Assembly (NCBI GenBank): GCA_031552535.1
Contig: JAVBMJ010000056.1
Location: 1 to 45,464 of the forward strand
Length of the DNA stretch: 45,464 bases
Reading direction: 5' to 3'
Origin: JAVBMJ01 sp031552535
GTDB lineage: Bacteria > Bacteroidota > Bacteroidia > Bacteroidales > Rikenellaceae
The translations under genes were made by a program, and so were the position numbers. This document shows, piece after piece, positions 7,849 through 15,415 of the stretch (within the stretch, counting starts at the first letter, position 1; each line of letters opens with the position of its first letter). The notes beneath the pieces were generated by a model. That model saw nothing but the letters and a program-made list of their open reading frames with translations. It had not been told where the DNA came from and made no database searches.

Positions 7849-7908
7849 ATTAAACTGTGTCAGGTAAAGTTAGAATCTTTTACCTGACACAGTTTAATTT
7901 ACACCCTC
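7839..7908. repeat. Perfect 30-bp-arm palindrome, IS256-type end remnant
   Basis: The arms 7839-7868 and 7879-7908 are exact reverse complements over 30 bases with a 10-base loop. The outer sequence GAGGGTGTAAATTAAACTGT resembles the ends of Bacteroidota IS256-family elements, and two inward-facing ends with nothing between them would be a minimal MITE. No target duplication was found. As RNA it would fold into a very stable hairpin and may stop transcription from either side. Confidence 0.65.
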
Positions 7909-7972
7909 TTTCAGTCGTAAAAACCGGATCAATGAAAAAAATCCGTGATTTCCATCTCTCATAAACAGTTCC

Positions 7973-8371
7973 TTAATCGTTGTAATTTTTATACATGGAC
8001 TCCGGTATATATATGCGTAATAATATCTCTTTACTTTCACCGGAAATATAAATGTATTTGAAATTCATTTTTTGATTACGAAATTTCGCCATTGAAGATG
8101 ATCTTTTTATTTCCATGGCCATTCTCTTTTGCGTCTCTTCATTATTACACATGGAGATAATCGAATCGTTAAACACAGTATAATGATATTCAAGTGTATT
8201 TGTATTTGGATCAAGGGTAATGTTGTCTATTCGCAAAGCGCTACTCAGCATCTTGGGTAGCTGTCTGGCTTGCTTCTCTATCTCTTTTATGATGCGTTCA
8301 TTTTGAGATGTACAATTCGTTAGAAATATTACAGTAAAAATGATACCTGTTGGAATTGCGTATTTATTCAT
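7973..8371 (-). CDS. Hypothetical small lipoprotein
   Basis: 132 residues with a signal peptide and lipobox-like FLTNC (C20). The mature part is hydrophilic, with a helical stretch (NERIIKEIEKQARQLPKML) and then beta-strand-like segments (NTLEYHYTVFNDS, FKYIYISG, ILLRIYIPES). No family is recognised. It is the last of four minus-strand genes for small exported proteins (9586 to 7973), all AT-richer than their neighbours. A hairpin at 8388-8418 separates it from the preceding gene. Confidence 0.7.
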   Translation of the reverse strand: MNKYAIPTGIIFTVIFLTNCTSQNERIIKEIEKQARQLPKMLSSALRIDNITLDPNTNTLEYHYTVFNDSIISMCNNEETQKRMAMEIKRSSSMAKFRNQKMNFKYIYISGESKEILLRIYIPESMYKNYND

Positions 8372-8387
8372 ACCATTCTGATTTTAA

Positions 8388-8418
8388 GATGAGGCTGCTT
8401 TTTCATGGCAGCCTCATC
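8388..8418 (-). terminator. Hairpin between two small lipoprotein genes
   Basis: A perfect 11-bp stem (8388-8398 with 8408-8418) lies 55 bases after the stop of the 44-residue lipoprotein gene and 17 bases before the next start. No strong T-run follows on the minus strand, so it may be a weak terminator or attenuator. Confidence 0.4.
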
Positions 8419-8472
8419 GATAATTAATGATCTAAAGATACATTAAACAGCTTCTAATAGTTTTACCATGCC

Positions 8473-8607
8473 TTATTGTGAAAGGATGGTCCCAATGCTA
8501 TACCCAAAATCATATGCCTCTTGAGAACTCATATTTGCCATGGCTCCACACCCTGTAAATGAGATAGATAGTATGATGATCAGAAGGAATGACTTTACGT
8601 TTTTCAT
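8473..8607 (-). CDS. Very small lipoprotein (44 residues)
   Basis: An ATG at 8607 opens a 44-codon frame with a good signal peptide: MKNVKSF, a hydrophobic run, then SFTGC (C20) as lipobox. The mature part would be only about 25 residues (GAMANMSSQEAYDFGYSIGT...). Position between two same-strand exported-protein genes and the intact lipobox argue that it is real. No family is recognised; it could be a small lipoprotein of the entericidin or lysis-protein size class, but nothing beyond size suggests that. Confidence 0.55.
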   Translation of the reverse strand: MKNVKSFLLIIILSISFTGCGAMANMSSQEAYDFGYSIGTILSQ

Positions 8608-8659
8608 AAAATTTACAGTTTTTTGATTTTGAAGTTTTTAAGATCGTCTCCTGGCCAGG

Positions 8660-9253
8660 TTACCCGGCTACGTATATTTTACCGTAACCGCTACACCTTC
8701 TGCAGTCGACCTGTATATTTGCATAGCCTTGACACTTAGAACATACGTAGGCGCCTTTGCCGCTACATATGCTACAGGTGCTGGAGATATATCCATTATT
8801 ACAACTATGCTTCTCCCGAATTGTTTCGGTGCCGGAATATCCCATGCCGCCACAAGAGCGACAAGCGATGCTCACATAATTATCGAGTTTCCCGGTCCCT
8901 TTACATCGGGTACAGTCAACATATGATACGGAATTTCCGTTTTGCACCGGCCTTTTACCACCCCGGCACGAACAATCGGTGGGTTGATTCTGGGAAAATG
9001 ATTTTCTGCCATTACAACCCGGACACACCTTGCTGACTGTTCTTTCGGTGTAGCCACCGTTACATCCGGAACATCTTTCTCTCTTTTCGCCACTGCCGGA
9101 GCAGGAATTACAAAATACAGCTCCGTTATGGCAAGCACCGCATCTTTCGGTTACCTTGCACGCTCCATGGCAATTAGGGCAAGGCACAGTCTTTTGTGCA
9201 TAAGCAGTAATTGTAAAACCAGCTATTGAAAGTATGATTAATAACTTTCTCAT
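8660..9253 (-). CDS. Secreted cysteine-rich protein with DnaJ-like CxxCxGxG zinc-knuckle repeats
   Basis: 197 residues. A cleavable signal peptide (MRKLLIILSIAGFTITAYAQ) is followed by about ten CxxC pairs, several in the form CxxCxGxG (CNSCSGSG, CTRCKGTG, CSICSGKG) typical of the zinc-binding middle domain of DnaJ. There is no J-domain or C-terminal substrate domain. DnaJ carries four such repeats, so this is an expanded, stand-alone and apparently exported version. Zinc binding and a role in protein-protein contact are inferred from the repeat only. It is the second gene in the minus-strand set that starts at 9586 (24-base gap). Confidence 0.75.
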   Translation of the reverse strand: MRKLLIILSIAGFTITAYAQKTVPCPNCHGACKVTERCGACHNGAVFCNSCSGSGEKRERCSGCNGGYTERTVSKVCPGCNGRKSFSQNQPTDCSCRGGKRPVQNGNSVSYVDCTRCKGTGKLDNYVSIACRSCGGMGYSGTETIREKHSCNNGYISSTCSICSGKGAYVCSKCQGYANIQVDCRRCSGYGKIYVAG

Positions 9254-9277
9254 ATTGCCCGCATCAATGCTTTACGA

Positions 9278-9586
9278 TTAACACTTTTTCAGTCTTCTGT
9301 CTCCCAAATCGAGATATATCTCTCCATTTTGCCTCCAGACTCTTCCCCCGTGGGCCTCCCCGTTACCATCGACAAATACAATCCGGTCGGAATAACTGTC
9401 ATTTTCGGTTATGGTCCATTGCCCCGCGTAATGGCCATCGATGTAAAGATAAATCGTAGTCCCGCTGACGACAACATAAGAGTTATCGCCATTTCTGGTA
9501 CAATATTTCCCATCAGGAACAATCATGGCATTTGCACTTACGGTAAAGCCTATTAAGGCGACCAGGATTATTATAAATTTTTTCAT
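9278..9586 (-). CDS. Hypothetical small secreted protein
   Basis: 102 residues with a signal peptide (MKKFIIILVALIGFTVSANA) and a small beta-rich mature domain (YCTRNGDNSYVVVSGTTIYLYIDG, then GQWTITENDSYSDRIVFVDGNG). Two cysteines remain in the mature part and could form a disulfide. It is the first gene of the AT-rich exported-protein set. No family is recognised. Confidence 0.7.
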   Translation of the reverse strand: MKKFIIILVALIGFTVSANAMIVPDGKYCTRNGDNSYVVVSGTTIYLYIDGHYAGQWTITENDSYSDRIVFVDGNGEAHGGRVWRQNGEIYLDLGDRRLKKC

Positions 9587-9715
9587 TTCTGATTTGTTTT
9601 TACGCCCGCTATCGCGCGGACAATGATTTAATTGTGTTTTCGTCCTCTTTTACAATGACATACTGTGTATATGTCTGGTACAGGCACACAAAAAACGTGG
9701 GACATTACTTTTATC

Positions 9716-9831
9716 GGCTCCTGAGGTCTTCGACTACCTTGCAACCAAATAAATGAGTAAAGCCCACGTCGTGACGTGAGCGTTTACGCTTTACTCTTGG
9801 TTGCTTAGAAATTGTCGAAGTTTCAGAAGCC
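9716..9831. repeat. Long imperfect inverted repeat (cruciform-forming)
   Basis: Nested matching blocks face each other: GGCT/AGCC, CTTCGAC/GTCGAAG, GCAACCAA/TTGGTTGC and GAGTAAAGC/GCTTTACTC. They enclose a central CACGTC-GT-GACGTG palindrome. The arms are about 50 bases with small asymmetric gaps. It lies in an 814-base non-coding stretch (9587-10400) that otherwise holds two MITE copies and a promoter; I see no gene there. Confidence 0.6.
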
Positions 9832-10007
9832 AGAATTAAAGCTAACGCTTTTTATGTGAACGCCATAGCGGTAAGCTGCCTTGCAGCGGCGACGGCGGAA
9901 AATATATCGGAGAAATGTGGCCCTGTTATTTTACCATAGGCAGCCGGTTTTGTGTGATAACATACAAATATATGATTTTTATATAGAAACACAAAATTCC
10001 ATCTTAT

Positions 10008-10064
10008 TTAGAAGCTGTTTTGGATTTGTTAACGAGATTAATAAATTCAAAACAGCTTCTTTAA
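10008..10064. mobile_element. Short MITE copy, TTAGAAGCTGTTTT family
   Basis: Inverted ends TTTAGAAGCTGTTTTGGAT and ATTCAAAACAGCTTCTTTAA are joined by one copy of AACGAGATTA. This is the short form of the dispersed family also seen at 10117, 16385, 20204, 23555 and 29672. Confidence 0.7.
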
Positions 10065-10116
10065 GGACCCGTTTAAATTTACTCTTCCCGTTCTGTGAGT
10101 CTCTTTCAGTCCCTGC

Positions 10117-10284
10117 TTAGAAGCTGTTTAAGAATATTACCGAAGTTATTTTACATCTGTTTGTCGATGATTTTTTGTGGAGGAATGAGGCGAATAGTGG
10201 CTCCTGTTTAACGAATCACACCGCGAAAAAGCGCGGCAAACAGCAGGAAAAGAACAAGATTAATATTTTTAAACAGTTTCTTAA
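10117..10284. mobile_element. Long MITE copy, TTAGAAGCTGTTTT family (diverged)
   Basis: It has the same ends (TTAGAAGCTGTTT ... AAACAGTTTCTTA) and about the same length as the copies at 23555 and 29672. The flanks have diverged, but the interior block with GAGGCGAATAG, CCTGTTTAACGAATCACACC and GCGCGG is retained. Confidence 0.7.
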
Positions 10285-10346
10285 ACGCGTAGAAGGTTTT
10301 ATGTCTGCATAATTCCCCGGAATGAGTTTCTGAAATCAAAAATAAA

Positions 10347-10377
10347 TTTTGATTGCGCCCGACTTTCACTATATTTG
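10347..10377 (+). promoter_or_regulatory. Promoter of the TlpA-like lipoprotein gene
   Basis: TTTTG at 10347-10351 and TATATTTG at 10370-10377 are 18 bases apart, a good Bacteroidota -33/-7 pair, 23 bases before the ATG at 10401. Confidence 0.6.
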
Positions 10378-10400
10378 TAGGTTATAAACCTCAACGAAAT

Positions 10401-11558
10401 ATGAGAATCAGGTGCGAATTATATGTTGCGGCAGCCCTTGCGGCGTTGTCGTGGGCATGTGGTGGTGACAGGGCGAAAATTTCGGGACGCCTTTCGGGAG
10501 TGAATAACCAAACGGTAAGGCTTGAGTTGCTATCGCCTGGAGGACAGAGGCAGGTCGATTCGACCACAACCGACCAGAATGGGAACTTCGCGTTGAAAGT
10601 CGTATTGCCTAAAGGAGAACAGTCTATATACAACCTGCGGAGCGGCAACGACTTGATTCCTTTGCTTGTCGCTCCGGGAGAGAGGGTTACGGTAAGCTCG
10701 TTGGGCAATATCAGCCGCAATTACACGGTGGAAGGCTCCGAAGGGTCGCGATTGCTACGTGAACTGGGGCGCATAATGGGCGACGGCGCGTCGAGACTCG
10801 ACTCGCTTACCAACTTGTATACCCATATAGCCGCCTCGGATGGCGAACGTCGCAAGAGTGTGGCCGAAGAGTATGGCAGGGAGTATATCCGTATAAAACG
10901 CGCACAGATCGCATTTATCGTAACCAATTCGGGTTCGTTGGCCGCGCTGTATGCGCTTTACCAGCGCCTGCCCAACGACCAGACGTTGTTCAATGGCGAC
11001 AGCGATATGGTATATTTCCGCATGGTAGCCGATTCGGTGGGAGCCAGATTGCCGCATTCGCCTTATGTGGCCGCGCTCAATGCCGAACTCGAAAAAATGG
11101 AGCAATCATACAAAGTGTCGGATATGTTTGCTTCGGCGCAGCAGAACAGCCTCTCGTACCCCGAACTGGAGTTGCCGGATATGTACGGCAAAAAGATAAA
11201 ACTCTCGTCGCTGGCCGGAAAGGTTATTCTGCTTGAGTTCTGGTCGGCTGCAGCTCCGCGTTCGCAGATGCTTAATGCCGAATTGAAAGAGACCTACAAT
11301 CGACATTCGGGAAAAGGATTCGAGGTATACCAGGTTTCGGTCGACGAATCGAAGCCGTTGTGGGTATCCAGTGTCCAGGACCAGAAACTGCCGTGGGTAA
11401 GCGTGTGCGATTTTATGGGACAGAGGTCTCCTGCGCTCAGGACCTACAATATCACCGAGGTGCCGTCGAACTTTCTGATCGATCAAAACGGCGCCATAGC
11501 CGGCAAGAACCTTTTCGGGGCCGACCTCGACCGCAAACTGGCGTCGATACTAAAATAG
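10401..11558 (+). CDS. DUF4369/TlpA-like thioredoxin-fold lipoprotein lacking the catalytic cysteines
   Basis: 385 residues. A signal sequence ends at C20 (LSWAC, a weak lipobox), followed by a DUF4369-like beta domain (ISGRLSGVNNQTVRLELL...) and a C-terminal AhpC/TSA-thioredoxin fold (about residues 245-385: ELPDMYGKKIKLSSLAGKV, VDESKPLWVS, EVPSNFLIDQNGAIAGKNLFG). The motif that should be WCxxC reads FWSAAAPRS (280-288), so both redox cysteines are replaced (A285, S288) while the cis-proline loop (EVPSNFLID) is kept. It cannot act as a normal disulfide oxidoreductase; a binding role is possible. Start ATG 10401 lies directly after a good promoter. lpxH follows 12 bases later, probably co-transcribed. 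Confidence 0.85.
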   Translation: MRIRCELYVAAALAALSWACGGDRAKISGRLSGVNNQTVRLELLSPGGQRQVDSTTTDQNGNFALKVVLPKGEQSIYNLRSGNDLIPLLVAPGERVTVSSLGNISRNYTVEGSEGSRLLRELGRIMGDGASRLDSLTNLYTHIAASDGERRKSVAEEYGREYIRIKRAQIAFIVTNSGSLAALYALYQRLPNDQTLFNGDSDMVYFRMVADSVGARLPHSPYVAALNAELEKMEQSYKVSDMFASAQQNSLSYPELELPDMYGKKIKLSSLAGKVILLEFWSAAAPRSQMLNAELKETYNRHSGKGFEVYQVSVDESKPLWVSSVQDQKLPWVSVCDFMGQRSPALRTYNITEVPSNFLIDQNGAIAGKNLFGADLDRKLASILK

Positions 11559-11570
11559 GGAATTCTGGGG

Positions 11571-12356
11571 ATGTATTATTTTGCTTCGGACACACATCTC
11601 GGTCTCGACTACAAGAACACCTCGTCCATTGACCGCGAACGGGAGGTTGTGCGTTGGCTCGACATGGTCTCGGCCGATGCCAAAGCCATATTTTTGGTAG
11701 GCGACATATTCGATTTCTGGTTCGAATACCGAAAGGTGGTCCCTAAAGGCCATACGCGCCTGCTCGGTAAAATAGCCTCGATCACCGACAGCGGCATTGC
11801 GGTACATTTTTTCGCAGGCAACCACGACCTGTGGGTCTACGACTACCTCGATAGAGAGTGCGGCATGACGGTCCACCCGGCCCCTGTGGAATTCGACCTT
11901 TATGGCAAACGGGTATTCATAGGGCATGGCGACAATGTCGGCGAAGAGAAGACGGCGATGGATATAGTCACTAAAAGATGCTTCCGCTCTAAATTTCTGC
12001 GATCACTTTTTTCGCGCTCTATCCATCCCGATCTGGCGCTGAGGTTTGGAGCCTGGTGGTCGGTAAAAAGCCGTTCCTCGAAGAGTGTGACCCACGAATT
12101 CCGGAATGAGGAAGAGCCTCAGATAATATTCGCCCGGAAATATCTTAAGGATCATAAAGTGGATTATTTCGTCTTCGGACATATCCATAGCCTTCTGAAA
12201 TATGATCTCGGGGAGCAGTGCAGTGCATTCTTTCTCGGCGAATGGTTCGAGAACCCGGCATACGCGGTCCTCACTCCCGACGGAGAGGTAACCCTGAAGC
12301 GGTTCCCGGCTATAGACACGGACAGGCAGGGTATGCAACGCCGGATAGTCCGGTAA
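11571..12356 (+). CDS. lpxH: UDP-2,3-diacylglucosamine diphosphatase
   Basis: 261-residue calcineurin-type metallophosphoesterase that splits UDP-2,3-diacylglucosamine to lipid X and UMP in lipid A synthesis, at the inner face of the cytoplasmic membrane. All metal motifs are present: SDTHLG (D7, H9), GDIFDFW (D45), GNHD (83-86), GHGD (118-121) and GHIH near residue 205. The order and spacing fit LpxH rather than LpxI or a generic phosphodiesterase. It follows the TlpA-like gene by 12 bases and precedes purH, which has its own promoter. Confidence 0.87.
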   Translation: MYYFASDTHLGLDYKNTSSIDREREVVRWLDMVSADAKAIFLVGDIFDFWFEYRKVVPKGHTRLLGKIASITDSGIAVHFFAGNHDLWVYDYLDRECGMTVHPAPVEFDLYGKRVFIGHGDNVGEEKTAMDIVTKRCFRSKFLRSLFSRSIHPDLALRFGAWWSVKSRSSKSVTHEFRNEEEPQIIFARKYLKDHKVDYFVFGHIHSLLKYDLGEQCSAFFLGEWFENPAYAVLTPDGEVTLKRFPAIDTDRQGMQRRIVR

Positions 12357-12431
12357 ATGTTTATTTCTGTTTGAAAAATCCGGATAAACAGCCGTTTGAA
12401 TAGTTTAGGTCAGGGTAATCCCAATTATTGA

Positions 12432-12462
12432 TTGTATAATCCGGATGGTTTTTGTACTTTTG
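12432..12462 (+). promoter_or_regulatory. purH promoter
   Basis: TTG at 12432-12434 and TACTTTTG at 12455-12462 are 20 bases apart. The box places transcription after 12465, which excludes the longer upstream reading frame and supports GTG 12495 as the purH start. Confidence 0.6.
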
Positions 12463-12494
12463 TACGATTAAAGAAACATGTAAACGGACAAGAA

Positions 12495-14015
12495 GTGAAA
12501 AAAATCAAAAGCGCCTTAATTTCAGTTTATTATAAAGACGGATTAGACGATATAGTACGGGAGTTGGCCGCCGCCGGAGTTAAAATCTACTCCACCGGCG
12601 GGACATTGTCTTTCGTGGAGTCGTTGGGACTGGAAGCCGTATCGGTCGAGAGCCTTACGGGGTATCCTTCCATATTGGGAGGCAGGGTAAAAACATTGCA
12701 CCCTTCGGTGTTCGGCGGAATATTGGCCCGGCGCGACAACCCTGGCGACCTGGAACAGCTGGCGCAATACGCTATTCCCGAGATCGACCTTGTGATAGTC
12801 GACCTCTATCCTTTCGAACAGACGGTTGCATCGGGGGCTCCGGAGGCGGAAGTCATCGAAAAAATCGACATAGGCGGCATATCGCTGATAAGGGCCGCTG
12901 CCAAAAATCATAAAGACACGCTCATCGTCCCTTCGGTGGCATACTACGGCGAGCTCTTGGAATTGCTGCGCAGCCAGGATTGCTCGACTACCATGGAGCA
13001 ACGGCGCCGTTTCGCGGCTTACGCTTTTGCGGTCAGTTCGCACTACGACAGCGCCATATTCAACTACTTCAACCGCGTGGAGCAGATACCGGCATTCCGT
13101 GCGGCTTACGACGGCGGAGCGACGTTGCGTTACGGCGAAAATCCTCACCAGGGAGCCCGGTTCTGCGGCGACCTGGATGCCATGTTCGAAAAACTGTGGG
13201 GCAAGGAGATTTCGTATAACAACATGCTCGATATAGACGCCGCGGTCAACCTGATAGCTGAGTTCGACGAACCGACGTTCGCCATACTCAAACACAACAA
13301 TGCCTGCGGAGTGGCTTCGCGCCCGACATTGAAAGAGGCATGGGAAACGGCCCTGTCGTGCGACCCGGTGTCGGCATTCGGCGGAGTGTTGATCTGCAAC
13401 CGGCTTTTGGATGCCGCGACGGCCGAAGAGGTCAACAAACTGTTCTGCGAGGTGGTCATCGCCCCGGAATATGAAGAAGCGGCCATTGAGATATTAAAGA
13501 GCAAGAAGAACAGGATAATCCTTAAATTGAAGGAAGTGTCGCGCGGAGAGGAGCAGTTCCGCAGTTTACTCAATGGAGTGGCCGTGCAGCGGCGCGACCT
13601 TCAACTGGGCGGCGCCGACACAGAAATGAAGGCCGTCACCGATGTAACCGTTTCTGAGGGACAGAAACGCGACCTGCTGTTTGCCAACAAGATAGTCAAA
13701 CACTCGAAGTCTAACGCCATCGTATTGGCACGCGACGGCATGTTACTCGCAAGCGGCATAGGCCAAACATCGAGGGTGGATGCGCTGAGGCAGGCTATTG
13801 ACAAGGCGCGGTCGTTCGGATTCGACCTTGCGGGGGCGTCCCTGGCTTCGGATGCGTTTTTCCCGTTTGCCGACTGCGTTGAGATCGCCCGTGAAGCGGG
13901 TATAGTATCGGTCGTGCAACCCGGCGGGTCGGTAAGGGACCAGGACAGTATAGACTATTGCAACGCCAACGGCATTGCAATGGTATTTACCGGCATGCGG
14001 CATTTTAAACATTAG
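12495..14015 (+). CDS. purH: Bifunctional AICAR transformylase / IMP cyclohydrolase
   Basis: 506-residue enzyme for the last two steps of IMP synthesis; cytoplasmic. The N-terminal MGS-like cyclohydrolase domain shows IYSTGGT and RVKTLHPSVFGGILARRD. The C-terminal transformylase shows RYGENPHQ and the KHNNACGVA catalytic motif (Lys-His). Length is normal (about 505-530). GTG 12495 (VKKIKSALISVYYKDG) is preferred: it matches the family N-terminus, and ATG 12478 is followed at once by a stop. The mre/mrd cell-shape genes follow on the same strand after a 177-base gap, an order that recurs in Bacteroidota. Confidence 0.94.
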   Translation: MKKIKSALISVYYKDGLDDIVRELAAAGVKIYSTGGTLSFVESLGLEAVSVESLTGYPSILGGRVKTLHPSVFGGILARRDNPGDLEQLAQYAIPEIDLVIVDLYPFEQTVASGAPEAEVIEKIDIGGISLIRAAAKNHKDTLIVPSVAYYGELLELLRSQDCSTTMEQRRRFAAYAFAVSSHYDSAIFNYFNRVEQIPAFRAAYDGGATLRYGENPHQGARFCGDLDAMFEKLWGKEISYNNMLDIDAAVNLIAEFDEPTFAILKHNNACGVASRPTLKEAWETALSCDPVSAFGGVLICNRLLDAATAEEVNKLFCEVVIAPEYEEAAIEILKSKKNRIILKLKEVSRGEEQFRSLLNGVAVQRRDLQLGGADTEMKAVTDVTVSEGQKRDLLFANKIVKHSKSNAIVLARDGMLLASGIGQTSRVDALRQAIDKARSFGFDLAGASLASDAFFPFADCVEIAREAGIVSVVQPGGSVRDQDSIDYCNANGIAMVFTGMRHFKH

Positions 14016-14192
14016 TGCGAGCAATCTCCCGGGCCGGCAGTCTTCAGTGAACTTCGGGGTTCCGGTCCGAAATGGCGTATGCCGGAGATAAGTAGTGAAA
14101 AGAGGACCGGGTCCGGGAATAGCGCATGTGGAAAAGCCGTGAAAATTCCGGGGAATATAGTTTAAACATTTTTTTAACAGTTTCTAAATAAG

Positions 14193-15215
14193 ATGGGGTT
14201 ATTTTCATTGACGCAGGAGTTGGCCATAGACCTTGGGACGGCCAATACGGTAATTATACACAACGGGAAGATCGTGGTCGACGAGCCGTCGATAGTGGCT
14301 CTCGATTTCCATTCGCGAAAACTGGTGGCCATTGGCAACCAGGCCCGCCAGATGCACGGAAAGACTCACCAGAATATACTTACGATACGTCCGCTGAAAG
14401 ATGGCGTTATTGCCGACTTTACCGCCACGGAACAGATGCTTAAAGGCATGATCCAAAAGGTAAGGGCGGGGGGGCATTTTTTCAGTCCGTCACTCAAGAT
14501 GGTGGTATGTATTCCTTCCGGATCGACGGGAGTGGAGATGAGGGCCGTGCGCGACTCGGCCGAACACGCGGGTGGACGCGAAGTATGGATGATCTACGAA
14601 CCCATGGCTGCCGCTTTGGGGGCCGGGCTCGACGTGGAAGCACCGGAGGGACATCTGATCATAGACATAGGCGGAGGTACGACCGAAGTGGCCTGTATTT
14701 CGTTGGGGGGTATCGTATGTAGCGAAAGCATCAACATTGCAGGAGATGTATTCACGGAGGATATACAAAGCTATGTGCGCCAGCAACATAATATCCGCAT
14801 AGGAGAACGCACGGCCGAGGACATAAAAATCGCGGTGGGTGCCGCCGTACCGGAACTGGATGAGGAGCCGGAAGATTTCCAGGTGACCGGTCCCAACATC
14901 CTCACGTCACTCCCTTCTACAATATCGCTGTCGTACAGCGAAGTAGCATATGCGCTGGAAAAATCGCTGGTTAAGATCGACGCCACGGTTATGAAGGTGC
15001 TTGAGATGATACCGCCGGAACTCTATTCCGATATTGTCCGTAAGGGGGTCTATCTTGCCGGAGGCGGAGCGTTGCTCCGGGGGCTCGATAAGCGTCTGGC
15101 CGAAAAAACCAACATTCCGTTCATCGTGGCCGAAGATCCTTTGCGTGCGGTTGTACGCGGGACCGGAATAGCGTTGAAGAATATAAACAAGTTCTCGTCG
15201 TTCCTGATGAAGTAA
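14193..15215 (+). CDS. mreB: Rod-shape determining actin homologue MreB
   Basis: 340-residue actin-fold ATPase that forms membrane-bound filaments guiding lateral wall synthesis. The phosphate loop AIDLGTANT is at about residues 10-18. DIGGGTTEVACIS is phosphate 2, and GVYLAGGGALLRGLDKRL is the adenosine motif. The length is typical (335-350). A fragment resembling one MITE end (TTTAACAGTTTCTAAA, 14173-14188) lies right before the ATG. It is the first gene of the shape cluster mreB-mreC-mreD-mrdA-rodA. Confidence 0.95.
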   Translation: MGLFSLTQELAIDLGTANTVIIHNGKIVVDEPSIVALDFHSRKLVAIGNQARQMHGKTHQNILTIRPLKDGVIADFTATEQMLKGMIQKVRAGGHFFSPSLKMVVCIPSGSTGVEMRAVRDSAEHAGGREVWMIYEPMAAALGAGLDVEAPEGHLIIDIGGGTTEVACISLGGIVCSESINIAGDVFTEDIQSYVRQQHNIRIGERTAEDIKIAVGAAVPELDEEPEDFQVTGPNILTSLPSTISLSYSEVAYALEKSLVKIDATVMKVLEMIPPELYSDIVRKGVYLAGGGALLRGLDKRLAEKTNIPFIVAEDPLRAVVRGTGIALKNINKFSSFLMK

Positions 15216-15415
15216 ACTGCGGAGTTGCCCGCTCCTGCACACTCCTGCGGCCCGGCACCGAAAACATGACGGACCCCGGGGTGTTCCCGGAAAGTCGTCT
15301 GAAATAGAGGGCCCCGGATATAATGGCGATAGGAAGATTGCCAGGGAGAGGGGATGTATGTGAGAGATGAGTGGAATTGTCGTTTTATAGTGGTGTATTG
15401 TGACCCGTTACCAGC

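Noticed and set aside
9881..10120. 79-codon plus-strand frame before the TlpA-like gene
   Set aside because: It runs through the MITE copy (the FRSCFGFVNEINKF peptide is the element itself), and similar frames appear at the other copies (23447, 29618).
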